A stretch of DNA of 46,136 bases from Verrucomicrobiia bacterium (GTDB lineage: Bacteria > Verrucomicrobiota > Verrucomicrobiia > Limisphaerales > UBA11358). The translations under genes and the position numbers were made by a program. The stretch is taken from positions 1 through 46,136 of the forward strand of contig JANWKE010000118.1 in NCBI GenBank assembly GCA_025451535.1, given 5' to 3'. Positions 18,764 through 26,726 of this stretch are shown one piece after another (the first letter of the stretch is position 1; the number at the start of each line of letters is the position of its first letter). The notes beneath the pieces are model-generated. The model saw only the letters and a list, made by a program, of their open reading frames with translations. It was not told the DNA's origin and did not search any database.

Positions 18764-20743
18764 TCACTGGCGCAGGAGCATCACGCGGTAATAGCCTGCG
18801 GAACTCCTGCCGACAAAGATTGAATCACTGGTTCCCGCCGCGAATCGCGGCGAACCCCAATTGGTCCACGTACCCAGGCTCGTTGTGGCCTGCACCTGGT
18901 AAGTGAAGCCGGGCTGGGTGTTCCAACTGAGGAACAGACCTTCCGGCGTGTTGCTCAACGCCGTGCGGAGCCACGTGCCGGGATCCATCGGATTGCCGCC
19001 GCTCAGGAACACCTGCAGGAGGCTCAAACCCCCGGGCGCCAGCGGCGCGTTCACATTGGTTGGCCAGTTGACAAAATTGTATCCGTAATATTCCTCCATC
19101 CATTCAAACGGGATGCCGTAATAGTTGGCCCCGCTCCACGTCGTGCCGCTGGTCGAGGGCGACAGCGGCGCGTGGCGGCCATCCATGGTGACGTAATCCA
19201 CCCGGAAGGAATGGGTGCTGCTGGCGGTCAAACCGTTTGCGGACGTCATCATCCACACATTGCTGGTGGTCAACACCGTCGGGGTGGACGCGCCGTCCAG
19301 GTAAAGTTCGTAATTGGAAACTGCCAGGCCCGTCACCGGCGGCCACGACACAACCAATTGAGGCTGATAAGCGTTACTGACCACGACAAACGGCGCATAG
19401 ACAAACGGCGCCGGCAGCGGCTCCAATGGCTGCTGGGTATTGAGGAAACGTTGCGCGAGCAAATCAAAGCTGTATTGCAAACCAGTAAAGCCGCTCCAAA
19501 CCACCAAAAACTGACTGGCCCCATCCGAGGCGATCACCGGTTGGATTTGCTTGCTGACCGTCAAACTGGTTGGCGGGTTGACTTCGAACTGGCTGCCTGT
19601 AGTCGAGCCATCTCCCCGCAGGAATTGTCCATAAATCCCTTGCTGCGGCGTCAAGCTCGTCCAGATAATCAAGTAATCCGTTCCCAGCGAGCTGATCCGC
19701 GACCCGTATTGATCCCCGTAAAGATACGAATTGACTCGTACCACCGTGCCGCCCGCGCCGGCACTCGAAAACGAGCGGGCATATATATCCAGACCGTTGC
19801 CATACGGGCTGGTCATGTCACGCGCGGCCCAGGTCACCATGAACCCTCCGTCCGAGCCGACGGCCATCGCCGGATTGGCACAGGGATTGAAATCCGAGTT
19901 GACAAGGAATTCGCTCCCTTGCGCGTTGCCGCTGCCGTCGTAAAGCCGGGCATAAATATCCACGCTGGGATAGGACATCTGGCCGGGCGTCTGCAGACCT
20001 GAACTTGGCGCGGCGACAGCGCGTTCCTGCTCGGACACCCACGCAACCGCAAATCCGCCGTTAGCCAGCGCTGCCACCGTCGGCGTGCGCTGATTGTAGG
20101 ATGTAAACTGGTTGATCAAAAATTCGCCAGTGAGCGGCGTGCCCGTCGGCGAGAAAACCCGGCCATAAACGTCCTGCAAACTGCTGGAACCCACTTCATC
20201 GAAACTGGCCCAGACGATGACGACGTTGCCGTTAGTCAAGGTGGCAACCGCGGGAGTGATTTGGAAATTGTTGGTAAACGTATTGACCATGACATCGCTG
20301 GTCAACCAGGTATGGTTTGAGCCGAGGAACCGAGCGTAAATGTGCTGGGATGCTGCCGGCCCGCCTTGCCAGACAAAGGCCGCACCGCCGCCCGGCAACA
20401 AGGTTAGCCGTGGATTCTCCTGGTCGCCGTCACCCTGTACATTGACGCGGAAGGAGCTGCCCGATCCGGAAAGGGTGCTGTTGAGCAGCATCGCGCTCAC
20501 CCCCCAACCGTCACCATCGGTGATGTTGTCCTGCCAGACAACAAAACCACCGCCGGAAGTCACTGCCACATCGGAATGAACCTGATCACCGGGCAGGGAA
20601 CCAACGATGACGTATTCACTTCCATTAGTGGTGTAGTAATTCGTCTGGCCCCAGACCACGGCCGGAAGCGCGAGCATCCATCCCCAGCAAAGGCAAACGA
20701 CAGTCTGGCGCCTGAAAAACCCCGATTGGATGGCCATACTCAT
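18764..20743 (-). CDS. Exported beta-propeller-like repeat protein
   Basis: 659 residues with a signal peptide (to about G32). Residues ~45-430 contain about seven repeats of 50-60 residues. Each has a GGFVVWQ/GGFAVAWV/GGFMVTWA-like strand and a DIYARLYDGSG.../...EFLVN segment, the pattern expected for a beta-propeller. A fibronectin-III-like segment (LAVSNYELYLDGAS) follows. The protein ends with the C-terminal module YQVQATTSLGTWTNW...YYRVMLL. No catalytic residues are evident; binding or display at the cell surface is the best guess. First gene of the four-gene block of exported proteins. The upstream spacer carries a perfect dyad at 20802-20820. Confidence 0.87.
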   Translation of the reverse strand: MSMAIQSGFFRRQTVVCLCWGWMLALPAVVWGQTNYYTTNGSEYVIVGSLPGDQVHSDVAVTSGGGFVVWQDNITDGDGWGVSAMLLNSTLSGSGSSFRVNVQGDGDQENPRLTLLPGGGAAFVWQGGPAASQHIYARFLGSNHTWLTSDVMVNTFTNNFQITPAVATLTNGNVVIVWASFDEVGSSSLQDVYGRVFSPTGTPLTGEFLINQFTSYNQRTPTVAALANGGFAVAWVSEQERAVAAPSSGLQTPGQMSYPSVDIYARLYDGSGNAQGSEFLVNSDFNPCANPAMAVGSDGGFMVTWAARDMTSPYGNGLDIYARSFSSAGAGGTVVRVNSYLYGDQYGSRISSLGTDYLIIWTSLTPQQGIYGQFLRGDGSTTGSQFEVNPPTSLTVSKQIQPVIASDGASQFLVVWSGFTGLQYSFDLLAQRFLNTQQPLEPLPAPFVYAPFVVVSNAYQPQLVVSWPPVTGLAVSNYELYLDGASTPTVLTTSNVWMMTSANGLTASSTHSFRVDYVTMDGRHAPLSPSTSGTTWSGANYYGIPFEWMEEYYGYNFVNWPTNVNAPLAPGGLSLLQVFLSGGNPMDPGTWLRTALSNTPEGLFLSWNTQPGFTYQVQATTSLGTWTNWGSPRFAAGTSDSIFVGRSSAGYYRVMLLRQ

Positions 20744-20764
20744 GATGTGAATCTATTGCGAGCC

Positions 20765-20802
20765 ACTAGTATTTGTCTGTCAGTTGGGATACGACTAGTA
20801 TT
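20765..20802. repeat. Direct repeat upstream of the exported-protein block
   Basis: The nine-base word ACTAGTATT occurs at 20765-20773 and again at 20794-20802, 29 bases apart. The second copy abuts the 8-bp dyad at 20802-20820. Spacing close to three helical turns would place both on one face of the DNA, so paired regulator sites are possible, but no known consensus was recognised. Confidence 0.4.
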
Positions 20803-20820
20803 GTAGTGTTTGACACTACA
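20802..20820. promoter_or_regulatory. Perfect 8-bp dyad, candidate operator
   Basis: TGTAGTGT and ACACTACA are perfect inverted copies separated by a three-base TTG spacer. The site lies 59 bases upstream of the ATG at 20743, in the promoter-size gap ahead of the four exported-protein genes. Size and position suit a dimeric repressor operator. It has no U-tract, so it is not terminator-like. The regulator is unknown. Confidence 0.45.
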
Positions 20821-20918
20821 GAAGGCAGTCTGGCAGCTGAACAACAAGGGCATAATTAATTTGTCCCATTCTAAACAGGCGCATTGGTTTTGTCCAAAAA
20901 TTACTTCGGCATAACCCG

Positions 20919-20947
20919 TCCGGTGCGGTTCGAGCCCCGCCACCGGA
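20919..20947 (+). other. tRNA minihelix-like hairpin
   Basis: TCCGGTG (20919-20925) pairs perfectly with CACCGGA (20941-20947), a seven-base stem like a tRNA acceptor stem. Between them lies CGGTTCGAGCCCCGC, which has the TTCGAGC loop signature of a T-arm. No D-arm or anticodon arm and no second acceptor strand are found upstream, so it is not a tRNA gene. On the plus strand it is followed by AATAATTTTT, so weak terminator activity is possible. It could be a tRNA remnant or attachment-site scar, or a chance hairpin. Confidence 0.4.
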
Positions 20948-20984
20948 AATAATTTTTCAAATCTGTTTCGCAATTTCATTTTTC

Positions 20985-21869
20985 CTAGATCAAAACCGCC
21001 TGACATTCATGCGCCTCTTCCCCCAGCGCCGCCAGCAGCGTCTTGAAACCCCAGCGCCGATACAGCTCACGCAAACAACCGGCGTCCGCCGGCTTTTCCG
21101 CCAGCGCCGCCGGCGAAAATGTGCAAGGCAAATCCTCACGCAACCGCACCAACTCCCGGTTGCGCCGCACAGCGTCCCCGGCTGCCTGCAAGTTCGCGCG
21201 AAGTTTCTCCGACTTTACTTCGCCGAGCCGTTCATACAGAACACGAACCGACCCAAACTGGCTCAGCAACTCCGCGGCGGTTTTTGGGCCGATCCCGGGC
21301 ACCCCGGGGATATTGTCCACGCTGTCGCCGGTCAGACTCAACCAGTCCACCATTTGCGACGGTTGCACGCCTGCTTTCATACGGACCTGTTCGTCGGTCC
21401 AAATGGTTTCGGTCTTGTCGTTTGGATTCAGCAACCCGATTTGCCCGGACACCAATTGCATGAAATCCTTGTCGGAACTGGCAATGACCACCGCCATGCC
21501 GGCCTCGGTCGCCCGCCGCGCCAGACAGGCAATGTAATCGTCCGCCTCCACACCTTCGCGGCAGAACGAGGCAATCCCTGCCGCCTTCAAATAACTGACT
21601 ATTTCATCCAGTTGCGGTCTTAAATCTTCCGGCATTTCCGGACGTTGCGCCTTGTATTCAGGCAGCGCCGCCAAACGTTCCGCATTCAGTCCCCCATCCC
21701 AAACCACGATTAAATGGGTCGGCTCCACGGCCGCGCGCATCTTCGCCAGCATTTTAACAAAGCCGTAAATGGCATTGGTGGGCTGACCGGTCGGCGAGCG
21801 CAAATGGCGAATCGCGTGGAAGGCGCGATAAGCATAGGCGTGTCCGTCAACAATCAGCAACCGATCCAT
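20985..21869 (-). CDS. Stand-alone 5'-3' exonuclease / flap nuclease (PolA N-terminal type)
   Basis: 294 residues matching the 5'-nuclease domain of DNA polymerase I without the polymerase part. Metal-binding acidic residues are visible in LLIVDGHAYAYRAFHA (Asp8), VVWDGG, EGVEADDYIA and VVIASSDKDFMQL. The H3TH segment GDSVDNIPGVPGIGPKTAAELL binds duplex DNA. Such proteins remove RNA primers and 5' flaps. PolA itself may be elsewhere. The gene follows the secretin operon on the same strand after an 85-base gap, so it is probably separate. ATG start at 21869. Identity as a 5'-nuclease is firm; the physiological role relative to PolA is not. Confidence 0.94.
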   Translation of the reverse strand: MDRLLIVDGHAYAYRAFHAIRHLRSPTGQPTNAIYGFVKMLAKMRAAVEPTHLIVVWDGGLNAERLAALPEYKAQRPEMPEDLRPQLDEIVSYLKAAGIASFCREGVEADDYIACLARRATEAGMAVVIASSDKDFMQLVSGQIGLLNPNDKTETIWTDEQVRMKAGVQPSQMVDWLSLTGDSVDNIPGVPGIGPKTAAELLSQFGSVRVLYERLGEVKSEKLRANLQAAGDAVRRNRELVRLREDLPCTFSPAALAEKPADAGCLRELYRRWGFKTLLAALGEEAHECQAVLI

Positions 21870-21954
21870 AAATTCTTCCGGCTTTCAAGGTTTACCCCTT
21901 GTCCTACAATTGCTTTCTCTGCACGGGTGGCACCGACCTTAAACCGAATCAAGC

Positions 21955-22605
21955 TTATTGCGGGGGCAGTGTTATTTTTTTGTCGGTTTCGCTCATCTGC
22001 CCGGCTCCCGGCGGCTGCGGCGGAATGCTGCTTTGCGCAAAGGGCAGTTCATCATCCGAATGAACGCGATTGCCGGCGGGATCCACAATGGTGGTCGTGA
22101 CAAAAATCATCAGGTTTCTTTTTACGGCAGACTTGGTTTGACTTTGAAAAAGACGGCCGAGTATCGGCAAATCGCCTATCACCGGCACCTTGTCCTTTTC
22201 GGTCTGGGTCGTGGAAGTAATCAATCCGCCCAGAACCACTGTCTGGCCATCCCAAACATTGACCGTGGTAATCACCTGCCGCACGGTAAACTGCGGCAAA
22301 ATGACAGGCAATTGCACCACATTAAGTCCACCGGTAACATTGGCAATGTTTGGCACGATCCCGTAGCCGTTGAATTCAGTCAGGGACGGAATCAGGGTCA
22401 GGTTGATGGTGTATCCATCCGATAAAACATACGGTACCACGTCCAGCAAGGGCCCGGTTTCCAGCAGTTGGGTATTAGGGGTGATCGCGGAGACGCCGGG
22501 GCTGAAGGTGTTGACCTGCGCGTAAACCATTTCAGCCCAGCCCATGGTGATCAACACTCCCGTCGCCAGCGCCAGTTTGAAAATTTTGTTATGATACGTT
22601 TTCAT
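21955..22605 (-). CDS. Secretin C-terminal half, separate polypeptide with its own signal peptide
   Basis: 216 residues. The first ~29 (MKTYHNKIFKLALATGVLIT through MVYAQ) look like a signal peptide with an AxA-type end. The mature part starts near VNTFSPG and contains the core secretin signature: ETGPLLDVVPYVLSDGYTINLTLIPS, then VWDGQTVVLGGLI, then VPVIGDLPILGRLFQS and NLMIFVTTTIVDPAGN. That is the last third of a GspD/PilQ beta-barrel domain. It directly continues the protein encoded upstream (22629-24905), which stops just where this one begins. The two frames differ, and the 23-base gap has a stop codon. A Pro/Gln-rich tail follows the barrel. A two-chain secretin is the literal reading; a recent split of a single gene is the alternative. 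Confidence 0.88.
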   Translation of the reverse strand: MKTYHNKIFKLALATGVLITMGWAEMVYAQVNTFSPGVSAITPNTQLLETGPLLDVVPYVLSDGYTINLTLIPSLTEFNGYGIVPNIANVTGGLNVVQLPVILPQFTVRQVITTVNVWDGQTVVLGGLITSTTQTEKDKVPVIGDLPILGRLFQSQTKSAVKRNLMIFVTTTIVDPAGNRVHSDDELPFAQSSIPPQPPGAGQMSETDKKITLPPQ

Positions 22606-22628
22606 TTTTCGTTGCTTAAAAAGTGTCT

Positions 22629-24905
22629 TTAAGGTGTGCCGGTGGTGGTGGTGGTGGCCGCCGAACCTTGCTGGAAGCTGAAGCCGGTGATGACCGATAT
22701 GATTTGTGTCGCCCGCATCTCGGTCTGTCGGCCGCTGGTGGTGGTAACCTCCGGCTCGGCCAACTCCTCCGTACCCAGGCGCTGCTCCAAAGCATGGAGC
22801 ACAACCTGGAAGTTGGGATTGGTCAAAATCCCCGTGATACTGGCAATGGCCGGAAGACTTCCATTATTGAGGCCGCTCGTCAGACTTTGCACCGTGGTCG
22901 GGACCGTAGTGCCATTAAAAGCGTTGCCGGGAAACGTTCCCCCGGGATTGGCCGGTGAAACCGGCACCGTGACCGACCCGGCGTTGCCAGCCGTTCCTTG
23001 GACGGAATTCCCAATATTGAACTGACCCAAATACCAGTCAAAACCCAGCCCGACGTTGTCGTCCTGTTCCACCTCAACGAACCGGGCCTTGATATGAACT
23101 TCGGGAGCCACCTGGTTCAACGCCTGAATGGCGCTCTCAATGGTGTCCAGGTCCTGCATCGTGGCCCGAACAAACAGCAACCCCAACCGGTCGTTGAAGA
23201 AAATGCTTTTCGGCGGAAATAAATTGACTCCCAGGGTCGAGAAAAAGCTCCGCGCTGACGAGCTGACACTTACCATGTCGTTGGTGCGGGTCACGAAATT
23301 CAATCCACCGCCGCCATTTTGACCCCCGCCGCCGCCGCCGCCACCACCACCACCACCCCCGCCGCCGCCGCCGCCTTGTCCGCCAGAGACCCCCCCCGGT
23401 GAAGCATTGACCACCGCAAGCAGTCCGACCGTTGTACTATTGTTGCCACCTCCGCTACTGCCGCCGCCGCCGCCGCTGCTGCTGCCGCCGCCGCCGCCAC
23501 TGCCACTGCCACTGCCGCTGCTGCTGTTGTTGTTGACGAAAACCAGCGATCCCACACTTTCCAAACCTTGCACGAAAGTGTTTGGATCTATTCTAAATGT
23601 TCGCGAGTAAAGCTGGGGCGAACGCGGTCCCTTGGCCGAGAAAACAACGGCATAATCATTGATGGAATATTCAATGGGATGGTCCGCAACCTGGACAATT
23701 GCGTCCAGCGCATCTGCCATTCGCACATCATTGAGTGCCGGGTTGATCCTGACAATGACGGAATTGATGTCCACCGCTTCTCCCCCAACCGTCGGCGTCG
23801 TGTTATTAATTGGCAGACCGGTCGCCGGATCAATACCACCACCACCACCACCGGCAGAACCGGGTCCGCTGTCAGGCCCGTTTGCGCCGGGTCCGCCAAA
23901 CGGAGAACCAACGCCGCCGGTCGGAGTGGTGGTGGCTACCGATGCGGAATTGTCCGTGTTGGGATTAATCAGAAAGTTGATGCCCACCTTGTCCGGGTCG
24001 CGCTCTTTGGCCTGTTCGCTCAGGTTGCGAACGACTTCGCTCAACGGCAGACCATCGTAAAACACCTGGTTGAGGTGGATGCGGTTCAGCTTGCTCATAA
24101 TCGCCTCGCGTCCGGGGCCGGTATGAATGAGATTGGTCGTGGCATAAGGATTGGGCACCGGCATCTGCACATTGTTTCGGATGGGAGATTCCCAGGCCTT
24201 GTTCACTTGCACGATGCGGGTATCATTATCGCTCGTGTGCATTCGCTCCGAACGGGCATAAATACCCTGTTTGACCAGACTCAAATAATAAAAAGCGCCC
24301 TGGTTCAGCGGATCCAGCTTCAACGCCTGCTGCAACTTGGCTTCCGCCTCTTCAAACTTGCCCATTTCATAAAGCAGCTTGCCATCCCGCACCAGGGTGC
24401 CAGCTTCCGTCTTGTCGTTGGCAATCAAGGGAACCTCCTGGAGGGTTGCGTCGTCAGGTACTTTCCCGCGCAAGGTGGCAATCATCCGATCGTTTTGCTT
24501 CTTAAAAGCCAAGGCGGCGGGATTTTGGGGGTCCACTTTTAAAACCCGGTTGATCTGGATGTCGGCTTCCCGCAAATTCCCCTGACGCTGCGCTTCGCGA
24601 GCCAGTTCCAGCCTCACGGACACGAGTCCCGAAATCGTTTGCGCACTTTCATCAGGAATCCCCGAACCAATCAACTGCACCAGCGCGTAAGCATCCTCGT
24701 AAAGTCTGGAGGCCACCACCAGATCGCCGTGCGCGGCGGCATCCTTGGCCTGCACCAGCTTCTGGCGCAGCACCACGGTGTTGGCCTGGCGCAGGACCGC
24801 TTCGCTCACGGCCATGTCGGTGGGGCTGTTGGTCTGGGCCGGGGACATCAAAGTGCCGGCCAATATCAGAATGAAGCCGAGTGAAACAGAAACTGCTTTT
24901 CTCAT
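22629..24905 (-). CDS. Secretin N-terminal part with TPR region, Amuc_1098-like
   Basis: 758 residues with a signal peptide (MRKAVSVSLGFILILAGTLM). Residues ~40-230 are helical and TPR-like (FEEAEAKLQQALKLDPLNQGAFYYLSLV). A periplasmic N-domain follows (IHLNQVFYDGLPLSEVVRNLSEQA). After it come a Gly-rich loop with IDPATGLP, a second N-domain (VRINPALNDVRMADALDAIVQVA), a long Gly/Ser low-complexity insertion and a third N-domain (FFNDRLGLLFVRATMQDLDTIESAIQ). The beta-barrel begins at VHIKARFVEVEQDD and ends abruptly after VITGFSFQQ and a Thr-rich tail. It lacks the VPVIGDLPILGRLF signature, which is on the next gene. The TPR-secretin combination is the outer-membrane protein type found in Verrucomicrobiota at the Amuc_1098 position. 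Last component of the PilM operon. Confidence 0.9.
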   Translation of the reverse strand: MRKAVSVSLGFILILAGTLMSPAQTNSPTDMAVSEAVLRQANTVVLRQKLVQAKDAAAHGDLVVASRLYEDAYALVQLIGSGIPDESAQTISGLVSVRLELAREAQRQGNLREADIQINRVLKVDPQNPAALAFKKQNDRMIATLRGKVPDDATLQEVPLIANDKTEAGTLVRDGKLLYEMGKFEEAEAKLQQALKLDPLNQGAFYYLSLVKQGIYARSERMHTSDNDTRIVQVNKAWESPIRNNVQMPVPNPYATTNLIHTGPGREAIMSKLNRIHLNQVFYDGLPLSEVVRNLSEQAKERDPDKVGINFLINPNTDNSASVATTTPTGGVGSPFGGPGANGPDSGPGSAGGGGGGIDPATGLPINNTTPTVGGEAVDINSVIVRINPALNDVRMADALDAIVQVADHPIEYSINDYAVVFSAKGPRSPQLYSRTFRIDPNTFVQGLESVGSLVFVNNNSSSGSGSGSGGGGGSSSGGGGGSSGGGNNSTTVGLLAVVNASPGGVSGGQGGGGGGGGGGGGGGGGGGQNGGGGLNFVTRTNDMVSVSSSARSFFSTLGVNLFPPKSIFFNDRLGLLFVRATMQDLDTIESAIQALNQVAPEVHIKARFVEVEQDDNVGLGFDWYLGQFNIGNSVQGTAGNAGSVTVPVSPANPGGTFPGNAFNGTTVPTTVQSLTSGLNNGSLPAIASITGILTNPNFQVVLHALEQRLGTEELAEPEVTTTSGRQTEMRATQIISVITGFSFQQGSAATTTTTGTP
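23322..23375. repeat. Trinucleotide tract encoding 18 consecutive Gly in the secretin
   Basis: Eighteen glycine codons (complement of ACC, CCC and GCC triplets) lie in a row inside the secretin N-terminal gene. A wider Gly/Ser zone extends to about 23533. The tract is between two N-domains and so probably forms a flexible loop. Triplet slippage here would change loop length but keep the frame. Confidence 0.85.
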
Positions 24906-24966
24906 GGATGAATTCAGGTTTGCCGGTATCAGTGCTGCTCAATACCGGCGTCGTTGCGGACAAATG

Positions 24967-25761
24967 TCATTTGGAACTATAAATTAACGTTGTCTTTTTC
25001 TGGTTCGATTTTGCGGATAATACCACCTCGTTCTGGTTGATGGCAACGATAATGTAATCGTCACCCGCAAATTTAAGATCGTCGCCCACACGTTGGTCCT
25101 CCCAATTTTTTCCCTCGGGACCGTATTTCAAATCCGTCATGTAACCATCCAACCGGCGGAAAGGTTTGCTTTTGGATAACACCGCCCGTTCGCCGGAATC
25201 CGTCAAACGCAGAATCAGTTGGGTTGGATTCCCGGGCGGCCCGTTGACCGAGATAACGGTGAAGGCATCATTCTTATCCCCGACGGAAGCATAATGCTGC
25301 CGCCTGGCTCGCTGCCACGCCGCCGCCGCCGCCTGACGCTCAACCTCAATGACGTACCGCGCCCCGAACTGGTTGGTCTCCACCGAAGACAGGGTCAGGG
25401 TAAAATAGAGCGGTGTGATTCTGGTAATCCTGGCAGCCTGCGGGCCGACTTCATTACCGCTTTCAATCTTGATGGGAGTGCCGTTCACCGACTTTTGCCA
25501 TTCGACCGGATTGAAAAGCCGGTTGGTCGTCTCAAAGTTGAGCTGGTAGGGCAATTGCAGGCGCTGCATCGCATTACTCTGTGCCGTCAAATCCAGTGGC
25601 GGCAGGGGCCGGACCGGATGGGAAATGATTCCGTTGCGGGTGTCATCCAGCACCGTGCGGTCGTGCAAAATCAGGAACGGCAAAAACACCATGGCCCCGA
25701 CCAGGCCGAGCAACACGACTCCCAGCAGAATCTTTTCGTAATGTTTTTTCAGGAAATCCAT
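24967..25761 (-). CDS. Single-pass inner-membrane protein at the Amuc_1099 position
   Basis: 264 residues from the ATG at 25761 (MDFLKKHYEKILLGVVLLGL). An earlier in-frame start would run into the previous gene. One transmembrane helix (residues ~9-28) is followed by a periplasmic domain of mixed beta structure, without a family motif known to me. Only four bases separate it from the upstream stop, and a 61-base gap precedes the secretin gene. Position between an Amuc_1100-like protein and a TPR-secretin corresponds to Amuc_1099 of Akkermansia. A GspC/PilP-like bridging role between inner membrane and secretin is plausible but inferred only from position and topology. Confidence 0.82.
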   Translation of the reverse strand: MDFLKKHYEKILLGVVLLGLVGAMVFLPFLILHDRTVLDDTRNGIISHPVRPLPPLDLTAQSNAMQRLQLPYQLNFETTNRLFNPVEWQKSVNGTPIKIESGNEVGPQAARITRITPLYFTLTLSSVETNQFGARYVIEVERQAAAAAWQRARRQHYASVGDKNDAFTVISVNGPPGNPTQLILRLTDSGERAVLSKSKPFRRLDGYMTDLKYGPEGKNWEDQRVGDDLKFAGDDYIIVAINQNEVVLSAKSNQKKTTLIYSSK

Positions 25762-25765
25762 GCGC

Positions 25766-26725
25766 TCAATTGCCCGGCAGTAGTTTGATGATCTCGACAT
25801 CCAGGGTGATGCTCAATAGCTGTTCGTCGAGCACCGTTTGCAATCCTCCCCTGCCGGCGGAGGACGTGCCGGCCGGCGCGGACGGCCGGCCATACGGTAT
25901 TGGCCGCCCATACGGCGACGCCGGTTGATCCGGCGAGCCCATGAGCGGCGCGCCGGGAGACGAGGATCCGGTCGCCATTCCCGCCGCCGGTTGCACGTTG
26001 ATGCCTTTGACGATGAACCCATGCGGCGACGACGCGAAACGGGACAAGACACCGGCCAAATCCTGGCTGAAACAGCGAAAAGTCACTTCATAAGGCATGA
26101 ACACGGCGAGATTATTCGTCACTGCCAGTTCATTGAGATAATCCGCCTGCGGGCCGCCGGCGTCATCCTGCGAAACCGCCACGCGACGAACGCCGTCCAA
26201 AGAATTGATTTTGGCCGCAAAAAGAACTTCACAGAGCGCCCTTACTTCGCCGAGCTGTTGAGCCAGCGAACCCAGGCTGCCCGGCGCGAACTTCACCATC
26301 GTCCGCTCCGCTTCAAACGAGAAACCGTATTGCGGCGGCAATGTGACACTGGCATTGTCCGCCTCGACTTGCAGTTGATTGATAGTATGGTCGCGCGCCG
26401 CCGCGAACTCGGCATCCGCCACCACGCCATTCGTCGGGTTGGGAATGGGGGCAATCGGCTGAAAATACTGTTCCGTTTGCTGAATCCACCCGCGGAGTTG
26501 CTGCTCCTGGGCGCGGGCAATTTCGATATTATTGACCGTGTCGTTGCCGGGTGAGGGGTTTTGACTGTGTAAATGCTGCAACGTGGCGTACGTTTGATTC
26601 AACGCGTCCAGCGCCGCGTTGTTGCGTTGCCAGTTTTGAAAATCATAGACCCCCGCCGCCGCCAGCAATCCCACGGCGATGACGGCGCCGATGAAAAAAA
26701 ATAGATTTCTCTTAATCCAGGCCAT
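25766..26725 (-). CDS. PilO-type membrane protein, Amuc_1100-like
   Basis: 319 residues. A short basic N-terminus is followed by one transmembrane helix (FFFIGAVIAVGLLAAAGVY) and a helical coil (~30-95). A periplasmic alpha/beta domain ends in a Gly/Pro-rich linker and a last beta strand (LSITLDVEIIKLLPG). The layout (one TM, coil, MPYEVTFRCFSQDLAGVLSRF strand-helix, GFIVKGINVQP, proline-rich insert, final strand) and the length agree with Akkermansia Amuc_1100 (317 residues), which has a PilO-like fold. One base separates its ATG from the TAG of pilM. PilO proteins pair with PilN and link PilM to the secretin. Direct sequence identity to Amuc_1100 looks low, so the assignment rests on architecture and gene order. 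Confidence 0.82.
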   Translation of the reverse strand: MAWIKRNLFFFIGAVIAVGLLAAAGVYDFQNWQRNNAALDALNQTYATLQHLHSQNPSPGNDTVNNIEIARAQEQQLRGWIQQTEQYFQPIAPIPNPTNGVVADAEFAAARDHTINQLQVEADNASVTLPPQYGFSFEAERTMVKFAPGSLGSLAQQLGEVRALCEVLFAAKINSLDGVRRVAVSQDDAGGPQADYLNELAVTNNLAVFMPYEVTFRCFSQDLAGVLSRFASSPHGFIVKGINVQPAAGMATGSSSPGAPLMGSPDQPASPYGRPIPYGRPSAPAGTSSAGRGGLQTVLDEQLLSITLDVEIIKLLPGN

Positions 26726-26726
26726 G

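Noticed and set aside
20802-20820. A BlaI/MecI/CopY-type operator
   Set aside because: Those sites have half-sites in the order ACTACA...TGTAGT. Here the order is reversed (TGTAGTGT...ACACTACA), so the match is only superficial.
20857-20947. A full tRNA gene ending at the TTCGAGC hairpin
   Set aside because: The 5' acceptor strand pairs directly beside the T-arm. No D-arm, anticodon arm or second copy of TCCGGTG lies upstream.
22606-22628. Simple sequencing frameshift joining the two secretin genes
   Set aside because: Joining the frames would put a signal-peptide-like stretch and an in-frame stop inside the beta-barrel. The two-gene reading is the simpler one, though reads should be checked.
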